From positions 160,411 through 224,410 of the forward strand of contig MU623389.1 of assembly GCA_025201765.1 (NCBI GenBank): a stretch of DNA of 64,000 bases, read 5' to 3'. The stretch comes from Daldinia sp. FL1419 (Eukaryota; Ascomycota; Sordariomycetes; Xylariales; Hypoxylaceae). The notes under the pieces are model-generated. The model was not told the origin of the DNA and ran no database searches. It saw only the letters and a list, made by a program, of their open reading frames with translations. Within the stretch, counting starts at the first letter, position 1; every line of letters begins with the position of its first letter. Below are positions 14,465 through 26,753 of this stretch, piece after piece. A program made the position numbers and the translations under genes.

Positions 14465-15034
14465 ATTTACCGACAGTATCTTTAAAGGACCAGGTAAAAT
14501 CTCATAAAGAGCCAACCCATCCACTTTCCACGTGAGTTGGTGGTCCGACCACAACACACCTAATTTGTATGGGGTTTAGTCCAACCCCCAATTAAAAGAA
14601 GAAAAAACAGAAAACTGCCCGGTCGCATTTTTTCGAATTAAATTTAATATCGGAGCGCTTATCAACATCAGCGCTACCACCTGCACCACCACCACAATCG
14701 TACACGATACCCTCAATGCCAGTGCTTACAGCAGCAAGGCTTAATCAATTTAACCAATTAAATACGCACAATTGGAATTCGTATTACTATAATAATTGAA
14801 TAAATGCATGGTTAAGAAGAGTGGCTGAGAGGAGTGGCTAAGGAACTATTTGAATTTTTGTAAAATAATTGAATTTATTGATGCGACCGGGCAAAATTCT
14901 GGTTTAGTTGGAGGTTGGACTAAACCCCATACAAATTAGGTGTGTTGTGGTCGGACCACCAACTCACGTGGAAAGTGGATGGGTTGGCTCTTTATGAGAT
15001 TTTACCTGGTCCTTTAAAGATACTGATTTACCGA
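14465..15034. mobile_element. Mutator-type MITE with 9-bp target-site duplication
   Basis: The element spans 14474-15025 (552 bp). Its terminal inverted repeats, 14474-14586 and 14913-15025, are 113 bp each and match perfectly when one is reverse-complemented. The 9-bp flanks ATTTACCGA at 14465-14473 and 15026-15034 are identical. Long TIRs with a 9-bp duplication are typical of Mutator-like (MULE) elements. A further inner inverted pair (TGCCCGGTCGCAT, 14616-14628 and 14881-14893) extends the fold-back. The interior is AT-rich, too short for a transposase and without a long open frame, so the element is non-autonomous. Perfect arms and flanks suggest a recent insertion. Confidence 0.93.
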
Positions 15035-15199
15035 CCTTTACCAGGTAAATTCCAATGTCCTCCCCAAAGATGCTAATCTGCACAGTAGAGGTCGATATTT
15101 GTTTGGACCAGATAAATCCCAGTTAGCACCCAGTTTGACCTATGATCTTCTTCAAATGCTCCGAGGCCCTGGTTACGAACGGCCCCGCCAGTTCACAAG

Positions 15200-15232
<33 letters not shown>

Positions 15233-15783
15233 GGATAAGGTCGAACCAACTTTATGACAGCCCTAGCTCCGGTCTACCTACCTACATCTGGTCTACATCT
15301 ACACTACATACGCATACGCATACGCATACGTAGTTTCTCGGTACTCGACATAAAAAATAAAAAATAATAAAAAAAGCATATCCTCGGTTCCCTAAGTTAC
15401 CTCTTAATTGCCTCACCACCTTAACCTCTCCCCGGGCTTCCATCTCAGGGTAACACAAAAATTATTAAAGGAACAAGATATGACCACCGCTTCGTTAAAC
15501 TACTGATGATACCCATTTTCTTGCGGGGAACCTAGGAGAGAGAAACTATTGCTGCAGCTGACCGCCAAAACACGGCTTGACCGTCTTGACCGTCTTAACC
15601 GTCTTGACCGTCTTAACCGTCTTTCGACTGTCTGGCATTGCCCTTGTCTTATCCCACGAAGGATTCAGATTGCGCCGAGTAAAAGCAACAAGGTCTCCTT
15701 GTATGGGTGTGGTAGATTCTTTTGGTGGTAGTTAGTATGACGAAGAGGTAGTAGGTCGTTTGCCGGTTGTATCACCAAATTTC

Positions 15784-15821
<38 letters not shown>

Positions 15822-16090
15822 CTGGATACAGGGTGCCCGTCCAAATTCAGCCGTCCATCTCCCCTCCATCTTCTAACAAACCCTGCCAACCCTTATCCAG
15901 CTTCGAGATTCAAGTCTTGAGAGTTTCCCCTTCGAGCCCCCCGTCCAACCGAGTTCCTCCAAGACCTTCTCTAGACCTACTCCAGAAACTCTCCCCGACC
16001 TCTTCCAGAACTCCTCTCACCATCTTTCCAATCTTGCTATGCTGCCATTGCACTAAGCCGCGACACCGTCCTTTCGCCATTTTCGAGACA
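15035..16090. other. Intergenic region rich in simple repeats
   Basis: No gene seen. It holds a poly-T run (about 15201-15231), an ATACGC array (about 15307-15330), a CCGTCTTGAC decamer array (about 15575-15625) and a poly-A run (about 15785-15817). Confidence 0.6.
15575..15625. repeat. Decamer tandem array CCGTCTTGAC
   Basis: About five consecutive copies of a ten-base unit alternating between CCGTCTTGAC and CCGTCTTAAC. It lies outside any supported gene. Confidence 0.85.
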
Positions 16091-16249
16091 ATGAAGCCGC
16101 GAGTCGCGGCCGACACGACGCTTGACCAAAGGGTGTCGCAACCTCTTCCGTACCAGCAGTACACGACGTTGCATCCGAATCCTCCCCGCTTACCACCGCC
16201 GTACTCTCACCCCCTGCCCTACCGACGCTACACAACGCTCGATTCCTAG
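16091..16249 (+). other. Upstream open frame in the leader of the coiled-coil gene
   Basis: An ATG at 16091 opens a 52-codon frame that ends 66 bases before the start of the next gene. The peptide contains two related Pro/Tyr segments (LPYQQYTTL and LPYRRYTTL). If this region is transcribed as leader it would be an uORF. It could instead be a chance frame, because no splice junction joins it in frame to the next gene. Confidence 0.35.
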
Positions 16250-16315
16250 CGAGCTTGCAGACGCAGACGCACGAGAAGACGCACGAGTGAATACGCCGCC
16301 TCATACGGCAAAGCC

Positions 16316-16846
16316 ATGCCGTCCACGGAGGCCAATACCGTCGAGGACACACAATTGGGTCTAACCGATGAGGAAATAAATCTCCTTCGCTACCACCAAG
16401 CTCAAGCCGGTTCTTCCTCCTCGCGCGCTGCCAGCCGAGCCTCTTCACAGGGCCGTCTCCTTCTCGATAGTTCTAGCCTTGCTGCGCTAGCACGACACCT
16501 CGACCGCTTGATGCAGCAGATCCAACAACGTATCGAGTACCTTAGCGAACAGAGCTCCGTCGTGACTATGCAGCAGTATGACCACGCAGGCAATCTGGTG
16601 GACAATGCCGATGCTGAAATTGCGCGCTTTCAGGGTATTATGGCTCAGATCGACGAACTTGAGCTCGACTTTGATCGCATCGCCCATATCAGAGATATCG
16701 TAAGAGATTACCGTCAACGAGTCGAAGCCCTTGAACGCGGACTCGAGAGCGCATCACGTCGAGAGCACCACCATCACCACCGCCATGGCCACAGCCATTC
16801 GCATCGACAAGAAGGTGCCTCTACTGGTCGCCGACATAGACATTAA
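16316..16846 (+). CDS. Small coiled-coil protein, possible BLOC-1 (Cnl1-like) subunit
   Basis: A single-exon gene of 176 residues with ATG in an AAAGCCATG context. Residues 1-25 are acidic and polar, followed by a Ser/Arg-rich stretch (GSSSSRAASRASSQGR). A long helical segment covers about residues 50-145 with heptad-like Leu/Ile spacing: LARHLDRLMQQIQQRIEYL, then a VDNADAEIARFQ block, then DELELDFDRIAHIRDIV. The tail is rich in His and Arg (residues about 150-176). The DNAD plus acidic-helix pattern recalls the small fungal subunits of BLOC-1, the endosomal complex related to lysosome-related organelle biogenesis. That is a weak family inference from memory. The coding call itself is firmer, because the frame is uninterrupted and amphipathic. 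An upstream frame at 16091-16249 may affect translation. Confidence 0.7.
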   Translation: MPSTEANTVEDTQLGLTDEEINLLRYHQAQAGSSSSRAASRASSQGRLLLDSSSLAALARHLDRLMQQIQQRIEYLSEQSSVVTMQQYDHAGNLVDNADAEIARFQGIMAQIDELELDFDRIAHIRDIVRDYRQRVEALERGLESASRREHHHHHRHGHSHSHRQEGASTGRRHRH

Positions 16847-18806
16847 AAACGGTTATAAAATGGTCAAAATAAAGCTGCTATCCCGTGGATCGGGCGTATC
16901 GGCGTGCAGTTCTACTTCGGAGGGGAAAAGGGCACCAGTGTCCGCTTGATTACAGTCTTTTAATGGAGAATTGCTGTTGGACACAGAAAAGGGGGGATCG
17001 AAAAGCTATGACACGGGTGAATAGAAGCACAAGGGTCACACGACTACGGGAAAACGGATGGATGTACCAAGTCGATTGCTACCTCGGGCAGACCAGCAGG
17101 TAACCATAGCACCGCCTCCAGGGAGGCATTGTCGAAGTTGGGATGAAGTATGCTTCTCTACGGCTGATAAGGGTGCTATCTGTAGGAAAACGGAGAATTT
17201 GCTGCTTTCTCATAACCGTACTTATCGAAGATGAACGGAGCCTCGCGGCTAGACAAGAAGGGGACGGCCTCACGGCTTACTTTTTTTAGGAACCTCTACG
17301 GCGTTGGTGTTTTGTTGTCGCTGATCGATTTTATCATTATTTTTTCTACTTTCTTCAAAAGTACCCCCTTTAGTCACGAGATTGGATATCCCTACGAGCG
17401 AGCGAGCGAGAAAGCCTACCTAACTTGTACTGTTTATTTATTCGTGTATCTATTGTTATATTACTATATTGTTGGCTACGCGTCGTTACTACGAAAAGAT
17501 ACCTCTGGTTTGGCTCACTGTCTGGAATATGGCTTTTTATTGTATACAGATATTTGTTTGGGTTGAAATAGCTTTGGGAAAAGAGAAAAATCCTCGTGAT
17601 CCGTGGGGTATTGATTATTATTATTGAGAATATTGGATATATATATGTGAGATTCAAGGTGTGGATGGAGTGGCTTACATGATATGATATTAAGAGATAC
17701 CTATTGGAATTTTACATTGACTGAACCACCCCTTTTCCCCCTCTCCCGCTTGCACATCACAAACTTGACGGCGCGAATAACAAGCAGGGAAAACGTGAAT
17801 TTTCGGAATGCCCGGTATTAAGATACTCGAACAATTGACGAACATAACCAACTAACACGCTTTGAGGGAATTATTTCGAGGTGAGACGCGTAAATACGTA
17901 CTCGCCACCGATTATCTCGCCGAGAAGGATTCCCGGACATCAGGGCGGGGGGAACGGGGATATATCTCAGGCCTGAACTAACCTCCACGGTGATTCTTGA
18001 CTCCAGACGCATGACTTGATTCTGTTTGCCTGTTTTCTATCCCTTGCGAGGGTGTCTCGTGTCTCATATCTCATATATACCTAGGTACTCACGAGTTACT
18101 GTGACTTGTGTGTATCATATGTCCTATCATGATATTTGGAGATACATGAACATCGCGCTTCCGGACTGCTGTGTCGGATGCGTGATAAACGAGGCTGAGG
18201 TGATGGGAACGGACGTGTGCATACATAGCTCAGCCGCTTACGGACGCGGGATCGAGTCCTTCGGAGTGTCGTGGGTATGGTATGGTGTGCGTGGATTATC
18301 TCAGGTTTAGAGTTTTACAGCGGGCGAATCCGTAGCTGTGCCTAAAGAGGTAAATATTTTTATTTTTATTTTTATTTTATATATATATTGGAGCAAAGAG
18401 AGATCTTGGAATACTTGTCAAAACGAAGAGTATATCGAGTACTTTACCTACTTGTACTTTCATACGCCTAGGATTCGGCTGTGAAGCAGGTGGATACAAG
18501 TCTCAGGATATCTCAAAAGAGCAACGATGCATTATAATAGGTACATTTAATTTTTGTACTTTTCCTTATATCCGTTCGCTACCTCCCATATAACAAGACT
18601 TATACACAAGAGTATAACGCGCACTCAACCGTAAATAACCCGATGCTCGCTACCATGTAGTATGTTTTATATCGCACTCGGCCTTTTTTATCTCCTTCCC
18701 TATTTCGAAGAGCTCGACATATCTGTTTATCTGTCCGTTTGTTGAAAGCGTAATCCAAGGCCAATATCCCCATTCGCAGCATCTTCTGACCCAACATATG
18801 CACTGG
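16847..18806. other. Intergenic region between convergent genes
   Basis: No gene seen. This probably holds the 3' UTRs of the coiled-coil gene and the choline kinase. It contains an ATTTTT array followed by TATATATA (about 18354-18390). Confidence 0.6.
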
Positions 18807-21626
18807 TTACCTCCCTCCTGTCGTGTCACTGATGAACAGTTCCTCAGAGCCGACGTATTTAATCTTTCTCCTTACTTCCTGTGGCAGGTCTTCTTCCGTA
18901 ATCAGGCCCATCTTGATACAGTCACCAAGGAAGAACATGGCGCGTTCCTGAGCGTACGCAAGGTAATCAAACTCAGCCTCGTCGCTCACTTCCTCCTCCG
19001 GCATCAAAGTGGTTGTTGGTTGCACCGTTCCTTCCACATCGTCCGTAGCGGGCTCGTCAAACCCAGGGATTTTAGCCTGCATGACACCCCATGCAACCCA
19101 CTGTGCGCTATTTGCAACGCGCCAGAGGCGTGTCTCCTCTACCAATGCGTCAACTTGAGTGTCGGCTTGCTCTTCACGACGACGCTCTTCCTCCTTCCAG
19201 CCTCCGGGTGGAGCGCGTGAGTCCAGCATAAATTCCCGGATCGAGCTTGTGGGACCGAGGCTCGTAGCACTCAGACCGGGCGTACTAGGTTGAAGGTTTG
19301 GGGTCGCTAGCGGCGTTAGGTTCGGCGTCGAGGCGCCCGGGTGTGGAAACTCGGGCCTGTGGTTAACATATGCTCGGATAAAGCGGCGCTGCTCTTCCGG
19401 TGTGGGATACAGTGCCGTGTTGCATGCGAAGGGGGCGGCCTCGTCGTGATAGTTGTAGCACCACTCAGTAAAGTGGTTTGCAAACTCTAGGCCCCTCGTG
19501 TTGGCAGCTGAGTACTCAAAATCTATGACCACGAGCTGCTTGTGTTCATAGTTGGGTTGAAGTAACGGTGATTTCTTATCGTCAGGCCGGACGCGTAAGA
19601 TATTTCCATATTGAGTCTGTCGCGAATTAGTATGACATGTTGTTAATTTTAATTCGGAGATTTGCTCTTACATCACTATGTGCGAACACTAGACTCTCCC
19701 GTATAGCACGAGAGCCACCATAGTACTCGTTCAAGAATTTTCGATACTTGTCTACCAACTCCTTAAACACGACCCACTCGACTCCGCAGACGAGACCCCG
19801 TAACTTCCACGAATCTGCTGGACCCCTGACGGGTCCGGGATCGCCAGAGAGAATTTTCTGATCCAAGTAGGTGACTATGCGTGAAGCTCTACTAAGCCAA
19901 GTATCCCAGTTTTTCAGCACCATAGGCCCACCGTCCCTTTCTGAATCTAGGAGTTCTATCCCATCGTGTAGCTCCCTCATTCTCTTGGCGATTTGCTTTG
20001 ACGTGTCCGGATCCCTAATATCGGCCGCGGTCAGAGCGACAGCATTGAGGTATTGCTCAAACCTGCCGTTGGTAAATGTCCCTAGTAAACGAGGTCCTAT
20101 CTTCTTTTTCGCAAGCCTCCTAAGCACGTTTAACTCGTTCTCTCTGTCGATAATTTGATCTGCCTGGGGGCCGTAAACTCTTAGCAATAATTTCGCCGGA
20201 GTTCTTTTCTGTCTTTCTCCCTTCATCACTATGTCTTCCGGAGGAGAAACGACATAGACGGCGTTCGTCAGGGCTCCGCTTAAGCGAGTAACATCGATAC
20301 TCTCTCCGCTATCTAGAGGAACACGCCTCCATCCCTTAAGCCGTAAGGTATGGGCCAGCTTGATAATTTCATTCTTGAAAGTTATCCATGCTCTTCGCTC
20401 CTTCTCTTCTTTCTTGCTTAAATACGCGGAGAGATCGTCAGTGGAAGATGGCTTCCCTCCGGAATAACCCAACGTTTTAGAATTATCGAGAACCGCGTCA
20501 CACGTCGGGACTAGAATATCGCCTTCATGATATTCTGTGTCGGACGAAACGGTTCGGTGCATAGTGACAGATCTTCTCCGCTGGGGCTTCCTCCCAAGCT
20601 TTGGGCTATAATGCGGAATTCCATGGAGACCTAAGGCGCTCATTCCATCGTCGACGATCTTTTGGAGCCGATCAAAAGATACGTCACTTGATTGAGAGTC
20701 AATGGAATATGTCCTGGCCCTCTCGGGCGTTTGTTGCGCGTCAGTTTTTTCGGTCTCATCCTTAGCGCATTTCCGTCTACTCGAATGAACCTTCCTGGAT
20801 CGTCTATTTTGTTTCTTGACTCGCTCGTGCTCTAACCAATCGGCGACCTGGGCAACAAACCTATCTAATTGGTGATGATGGTGGTGCGGATGTGAGCGGC
20901 CACTGTCCTGTGGATTAGGATGAGGAGACTGGTTACTGGTTTGGCCACTTTGCGACTCTAAACTGTTCTGGCTGAGGAGCGAAGTCCTAGAAGAGGAATT
21001 GTGCTCTAACATAGGTGGACGGCCGCTTAAGCGTTTTGCGATACCAGCGGAAAATTGCCTTTTAGGAAGTATTTCCTCTAGATTATCTTGATCCGGCTCA
21101 GGTTCTGCTATCTGTACAGCTAGGATAAAGTAAGCACGATGTAATTACAAGAGGGGAAGCTTGCGGACGGTAGGAAATAGTTGAAGGCTTCCTCGTGGGC
21201 TTCCACGAACGGATATCTGCGGCCTTTGTTCTCACAATCTCAGAATGTCCTGCATATCCAGCCTCGTCTCCTTGATCCTTGGCGCCTGCATACGTCCTCA
21301 AGCTCGACTGTCACAATACTCCACGGTCTAGAGCAATCCATTGCCTTCTAGTGAAAAGAGTTGCATATGCAGGATCCTTCTAGGCAACAAGGCCATACGG
21401 GTCACTAGTAAGACCTCACGCGACCAGGGGTCTTAGTGAGAAGCTGAAAGATATGAGAGACGTGGCGGCGGTTCTGAAAGATGGAAAACGAGCAGGATTA
21501 AAGAGACAAACCTTTTGTACTCGCGACGGTATTTTGAGAGGATGACCTCTCTAGATCATCATCCTGTTTTAAGACGGACCGGAGCGGCTGTCCCTCGCCC
21601 GTGAGGATCGGTGTAGACGTAGACAT
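18807..21626 (-). CDS. Choline/ethanolamine kinase (three exons)
   Basis: Phosphorylates choline (and usually ethanolamine) with ATP, the first step of the CDP-choline route to phosphatidylcholine; cytosolic. Exons: 21626-21512, 21104-19672 and 19616-18807, 785 residues. The 3' junction is firm: ...FAHSD joins TQYGNILR to restore the catalytic motif HSDTQYGN (H514, D516, N521), and the metal-binding block VVIDFEYSAANTRG follows at 545-558. LLRVYGPQ and IGPRLLGTF belong to the N-lobe. The N-terminal ~200 residues are disordered with a His-run (HPHHHHHQLDRF), as in other fungal choline kinases. Exon 1 (MSTSTPILTGEGQPLR) was chosen because the frame stays open upstream of the internal Met at 21012 and a phase-matched donor and acceptor connect. 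Its 407-nt intron is long, so a small extra exon inside it is possible. Confidence 0.9.
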
Positions 21627-22537
21627 TTCGATAAATCTCCAAAAGGTAGATGAGGGGCAGGGAAGGGAATGACGATGGTATGTGTCTAGATCATGGAAGA
21701 TTGATGATAGATAAGATCCTTTTGTTAAAGATCAAAAAGGAAGATCAGATGATATACGCCACTTTATATAATAGGAGTGTGTAACAAATAAGCTTTTAGA
21801 TTCACCAGTTTGAATTGAGGCTTTCTTTTTTGTGCGAGTGTGATTGTAACTAATTGCGACGAGGAATGGGCTGAGGGATACGGTTAAGGGTATAGATAAT
21901 TGATAGTTAATGGGACTGATAAGAAGTTGCATATGCATAGGTAGGTACTCTAGGTATCGAAGAAAATAAGAATAAAAAAAAGAGTATTGTCAAATAGGGT
22001 AAGTGCCAGGGCTATCGGGTAGTCGCGAATCCGCAGTACCGGGATCCCCTTGCAGCAGACGTCGCAGGGAATGTACCCTTGCGATAACCTTAAATTAATT
22101 GCGAAAGGCAGCTGCTTTCATTCGAAGAACAATGGCGTGTTATAAGGTAGGTAACCTAGTTAGGTAGTAAATACTTGTTATCTCATATACCTAGGCGGTT
22201 AGGTAGCTATTTATGTTAAAATTGAAAAAAAAAAAAAAACTGATAACGTGTTGAGCAACTACAGTTGACTAACTAGATGTCGGGTCTCTTAACGTTGAGT
22301 GTTTGAGTTGTACTAAAAGTTCTAGACTTCTATTTCGTCTGACCTCTTAAACGCAAATCTAGGAGCACGTGCTCAAGCTGAATGACGTAACAGTATGTAC
22401 ACGGATGACAAACGACAACGACAACCAGCCGCAGCAGAACTACACGAAGCCTAGGTAGGTATCTTCCTAACTACTACAAGCGTAGCACGGCCGCTATATT
22501 GAGAAACAATAGGGGATGATGCTTCAACTTTAGCATC
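21627..22537. other. Intergenic region upstream of choline kinase
   Basis: No gene seen. AT-rich and gene-free, with an A-run near 22225-22239 and several TACCTAGG-type motifs. Confidence 0.55.
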
Positions 22538-23139
22538 TACTCGTCAGGATTCCAAACATCCGACCTTTACCGAGGCTTCGCCTCTCAGGTCAGGGACTTT
22601 AAGATGGTAACGAACTTTAAGATAGTAATTTTGGTACTAAATTTTATTAGCGTTCCCCATACAAAAACTTGTATTTCAATTAAAACGAATAATATCAATT
22701 ACATGCATATTTTTTACCCCCTAACACCTGATTATGTAAAAAACCCTCCATTTATTCCCATATTGTAAGACTCACAAATGCTTCACTTATACACAGGTTA
22801 TACGGCAAACCCAACACGTCAGGGGTAGCTAGAGGAGTATTTATTGGTTAGTTTATAAGAGGTGTATATTGTAAATAGATAATATGATTGGATTATGGTA
22901 TGTTAGAGGCTTAGGATTGAATCGTTAGTTATTGAATGCTACGTTGAAATATAACGATTTTAGATATTTGAGGTTGGATGTAGTTGCAACTAATGGAAAG
23001 ATTCTTAATTCCAGTAGTACTTAAGTTTTGGTGGGATCCACACATTAAATTATGTATACCAAGAAATTACCATCTTAAAGTCCCTGACCTGAGAGGCGAA
23101 GCCTCGGTAAAGGTCGGATGTTTGGAATCCTGACGAGTA
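22538..23139. mobile_element. MITE with 71-bp TIRs and TA flanks (Tc1/mariner type)
   Basis: Inverted repeats at 22540-22610 and 23067-23137 match perfectly over 71 bp (termini CTCGTCAGG and CCTGACGAG). Each end abuts a TA (22538-22539 and 23138-23139), as expected for TA target duplication by Tc1/mariner-type elements. The 598-bp element has an AT-rich centre without a transposase frame, so it is non-autonomous. Each arm also contains a small hairpin (GAGGCTTCGCCTC). Two-base flanks are weak proof of superfamily, but the paired arms are unambiguous. Confidence 0.88.
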
Positions 23140-23665
23140 CCTATTATTATTGCTCAGTCCCGCCCATCTCTTATTTGAGATATTATGTAAGGCCATTTAC
23201 TAAGACGTGAGCTCCATATAATAAGGGTGACGCTATGCGGGTAGTCTGACAAAAGTATAATATTAATATATTAGGTAGACTTACCTAATATTTAAGTGAC
23301 ATATACCTAGAACTTAAGGCCATTTAATGTATAGGTATGCCGGGGTAGTTATTAGTGTTGATCGATGTTTATATGTATCGAATCCATAAAGGATGCAAAG
23401 TACCTACCTAATTTTGGGACAATTTTCGCGGCAGCTGTTGTGATAGGTGCCTCAACAGCTTCCAAGATTGTTATCAAGATAGCATTCTACACATATCATA
23501 AGGAACCGGAACTATATTATATAACTTCAGTTCTCGTAATCAGTTTAAGATTCGAATATGCATTAGTCGTAGTTTATCTAATCTCAACCTCTAGAGGTGA
23601 TTCTTAAATTTCACCGCTTTAATATGAGCAGCTAATAAAAAACACCACTTACAACTCTCACCCCC
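23140..23665. other. Intergenic region downstream of the HAD gene
   Basis: No gene seen; AT-rich. An open frame at 23365-23607 (+) looks hydrophobic but matches nothing I know. Confidence 0.5.
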
Positions 23666-25040
23666 CTAAATCCTCCCCTCCCATCCCTCCTCCCTTAAAG
23701 CCCACTCTACTGCACCCCTAACATCATCCACGATAACCCTTGGCACAAACGCCGGATCCCCTCCCCTCTCGGGGCTCCAGACCCCCGTCCTCACTAGCAC
23801 CGACTTCCACTCGGTGCCCTCGGGACTCTTATACTCATTCGCCCCGCGGACATCGCTCGCCGGATTATCTCCCACCATATACACCCTTTTTAGCGCGCCT
23901 TGCTCCTCCTTCGCCGGATCCAGACCAAGTACTTTTGCTCGATGCGCGTTGAGCACGCGCTCCGCGTACCCGTAGGTGCGCCCGTGAGGCTTGCCGATTG
24001 TGATGCGCTCGAGCTCCGCGGCGTTGGAGGTTACTTCCTTCCAGATGCCTGCGAGGGCGGCTTGGAAGGCGCCTTGCCCGAAACGCGGGTGCGGGTAACT
24101 GGCTGCCCAGAAGAGATCTGGATTGGAGAAGAATAGCGGCGGTTGTCCGTCTCGTTGCCAGCCTTGGTTAGGCAAGTCCTTACGGCCGTTCAGTGGGGAG
24201 TATGTCCCCAGAACGCCGTCTTTCGACATGAGCAGGTCGAGGATAAGTTGGGTATCCAGGGCCCAGTCGCGGGGGTCGTTGAACACGAAGATAGCATCGA
24301 TCTTCGGGTTCGGGGTTGGTAGTGGTCGCGCTGTTTTTGCGTAGAGTTCCTCCATGAGGGGCTTAAATGGCCAAACGGTGGGATGAGCCACTAGGATATC
24401 CGCGGGGGTGATGACATTTCGGAAGCCGTACTGCTCGGCGATGACACGGCATTTTGCTGCGTCGGAACCCGTTACGAGGATATTCTTATCACGAAGGCCC
24501 CCGTCACAACCGTGAGCTAGCTCCTGGAACGGTGTGTGAGACTGGATGAAGTTGTCCGTGGATAGCTCGACGCCGAGACGAGCACTCAGATCTGCCACGC
24601 GCTCTGTCTCATGCTTGCCGCCACCATTAGTGAGTAAGATGAACGGGATGTTGTTTTTCTGGAGGTATTCCAGTGTTTGCGTCGCACCGGGAATCGGCTT
24701 TGCGACGTGGAGGAGCACGCCATCGATACTGGAACTACGTGAGCCTATTGTCCCCTAAACTACGTATTTCTCGGATGAACCCTATTCCTACTTACTCAAA
24801 GGCAAAGGCAAAAGGTGGTGGTTTGGGGGTTCTACGATCGATGCTATACGGTCGACCAACAAAGGAGCCTGGCCGTGTAAATGGCTGCACGCGGCATGTA
24901 GCTACACCTCGTCTTCGCGCAGGACTGCTATTACTGATAGCCCGAAGCAGACACGATGGTGTTCGAACAATCGAGTGGGCCCTAGGAATATAGCCCGACA
25001 CCGCGCCGCCAAGAAATGGGCGAGGGCGAAATGGCTTCAT
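23666..25040 (-). CDS. HAD-superfamily hydrolase, CECR5/HDHD5-like (two exons)
   Basis: Exons 25040-24796 and 24728-23666 (intron 67 nt) give 435 residues. The splice joins ...FAFAFD to IDGVLLH, making HAD motif I (DxDG, nucleophile D82 and D84). Motif II is LLTNGGG (T115). The late VGDNPASD block (G368-D369-N370) is motif IV of the NagD/CECR5 type. The first ~80 residues are rich in Arg, Ser and Pro with few acids, suggesting a mitochondrial presequence. This agrees with the mitochondrial location I recall for yeast YKR070W and human HDHD5. The substrate is unknown for the family. The 3' end lies a few hundred bases from the second MITE, which does not interrupt it. Confidence 0.9.
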
Positions 25041-25779
25041 ATTGAAAGATAAGAAGCGGAAGCGGGAACGGAAGAAGCACTAAGGATCCGGCCGTGAATT
25101 TTTTACCTACAAATCATATCTGACTTGGAATTGCGGATGCCGTCACAACTGCCACATTCCCTTGTGGTGGGGTTGAAGGTTGGTATTTTTTAAGTAAAGA
25201 CTTATTTAGTTCGAGTTCTGCTCTTTAAATTGAATTGATCTTCGTTATAAATTGGGTAATAAGTTTAATTCATTCCAGTTGTGTTAGTTACTAGTTATCA
25301 AATAAAGTAGGTCCCGGCTCTGATTCTTATCGGAGCTCCATTCTGGAATCCGTGCGACTCGAAGGTAGGTAGGTACCTACCTACATAACGACATTAATAA
25401 GTCTCAGTTGTCGATAGATGCATCGACAGTGTTTTTTATTTTATTTTATTTTATTTTATTTTGTTTTATTTTTTAACAAGTACAAGTATTTTAGGTTTAG
25501 TTAGTTATAGAATATCTCTTAAGGATAATAGAGGGAAAAGACCTCATATTTTAAATTTCATATAAAGACAGCATTTTGTTAATTGCATTCGTTGCACAAT
25601 GTAGATGCGATTTCTCTATCACAAGCCCGCATATCGACTTGTCTAGGTACCTAGGTAGGTTATATGATATATACAAGCACGCCTTTGCGTGCAAAATCGA
25701 TACTTCATAAGTAGTATCAATAGAGGTAATACCACTAATAGAATAGGGGAGTATTGTTGCATTATACATCCTCTCTCTC
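25041..25779. other. Intergenic region between SCO1 and the HAD gene
   Basis: No gene seen. It contains a TTTTA array (about 25432-25472) and a TAGGTAGGTAGGTACCTACCTAC palindromic stretch near 25365-25385. Both flanking genes run leftward, so it should hold the HAD promoter and the SCO1 3' UTR. Confidence 0.6.
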
Positions 25780-26753
25780 CTATTTCCTCAAAGGCCCTCT
25801 CCAATCCTTTATATGCTCTAGAATGACCTTCGCCGCCTGGTCTGGGCTATGCTGTCGTCCCAGCGCCTCCACGAAGTCTCCCTCAGGATCCATCAGGTAG
25901 AAGTAAATACTGTGATCTACGAGGTAATCTTGGCCGGGCTTGACGTCGCGCGGTGTGCTGAAGTAGACCCGGTACGCCTTGCACATAGCCTTGATCTGCT
26001 CGTATGTACCCGTCAGGCCAACGAATCGTGGGTGGAACTCAGCTAAATACGACTTGAGCACCTTGGGGTCGTCGCGCGCCGGATCGCAGGTTACAAACAC
26101 GGGCGTCAGGGCACCAGGTGCCTTCTCTTCGACGAGATCGAACATCCGAGCCATCTTGTCGAGTTCCTCGGGGCAGATATCGGGGCAGTGCGTAAATCCG
26201 AAGTAAACCTGTCCGTATAGCATTATAGCATTAGCCAGGGCTCCCCTATACCAATCCCATAATCCGATTCAAACAAGAAGGATGGCGATAAAAAACCTAC
26301 CAAAGAATACCGGCCTTTCAAATCCTTACTCGAGAAGGGCCTCCCATCCTGATCAATCAACTCAAAGTCCCCTCCAACCTTGGGCTTCCCAACACCCTTC
26401 GTAGCCTCCGCCACGCGCTTGCGCTGCATGCGCTTCTTCTCGTACTCGAAGTACCATACGAGCCCCGCGCTCGTGAGCACGAACAGCAAGCCCGCTTTCC
26501 ACGAGAAGGGCCCCGTTCTATATCTACTTTTCGCCTCTTCTACCGTCTTCGCTTTATACCGTCGCTGCTCGAGGGGTCGGGAGGCGGCTGTACATGGACG
26601 CTGGGGGTGCGAGAGAGCGGCTGTGGGCCGTCGCGGGGTGCATGACGACGTAGAGGGGGATGTCGAGATGAATCGGCGGCATTGTTGTGCTTGTGTACGG
26701 TTTCGTAAGATGGACCGTAAGAGTGGTTGTGGAGATATTATAGAGCGCGACAT
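25780..26753 (-). CDS. SCO1, cytochrome c oxidase copper chaperone (two exons)
   Basis: Inner-membrane copper chaperone that delivers copper to the CuA site of cytochrome oxidase subunit 2. Exons 26753-26301 and 26208-25780 (intron 92 nt) give 293 residues. I start at the first true ATG (MSRSII); the frame extends a few codons further upstream without one. The first ~70 residues are rich in Arg and Ser and lack acids, as in a mitochondrial presequence. One membrane helix follows (WKAGLLFVLTSAGLVWYFEY), then a thioredoxin-like domain. The copper ligands are visible: C159 and C163 in FGFTHCPDICPEE, and H250 in YLVDHSIYFYL. The junction joins RYSL to VYFGFTH exactly as the family requires. Length and order match SCO1 throughout. 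Confidence 0.95.
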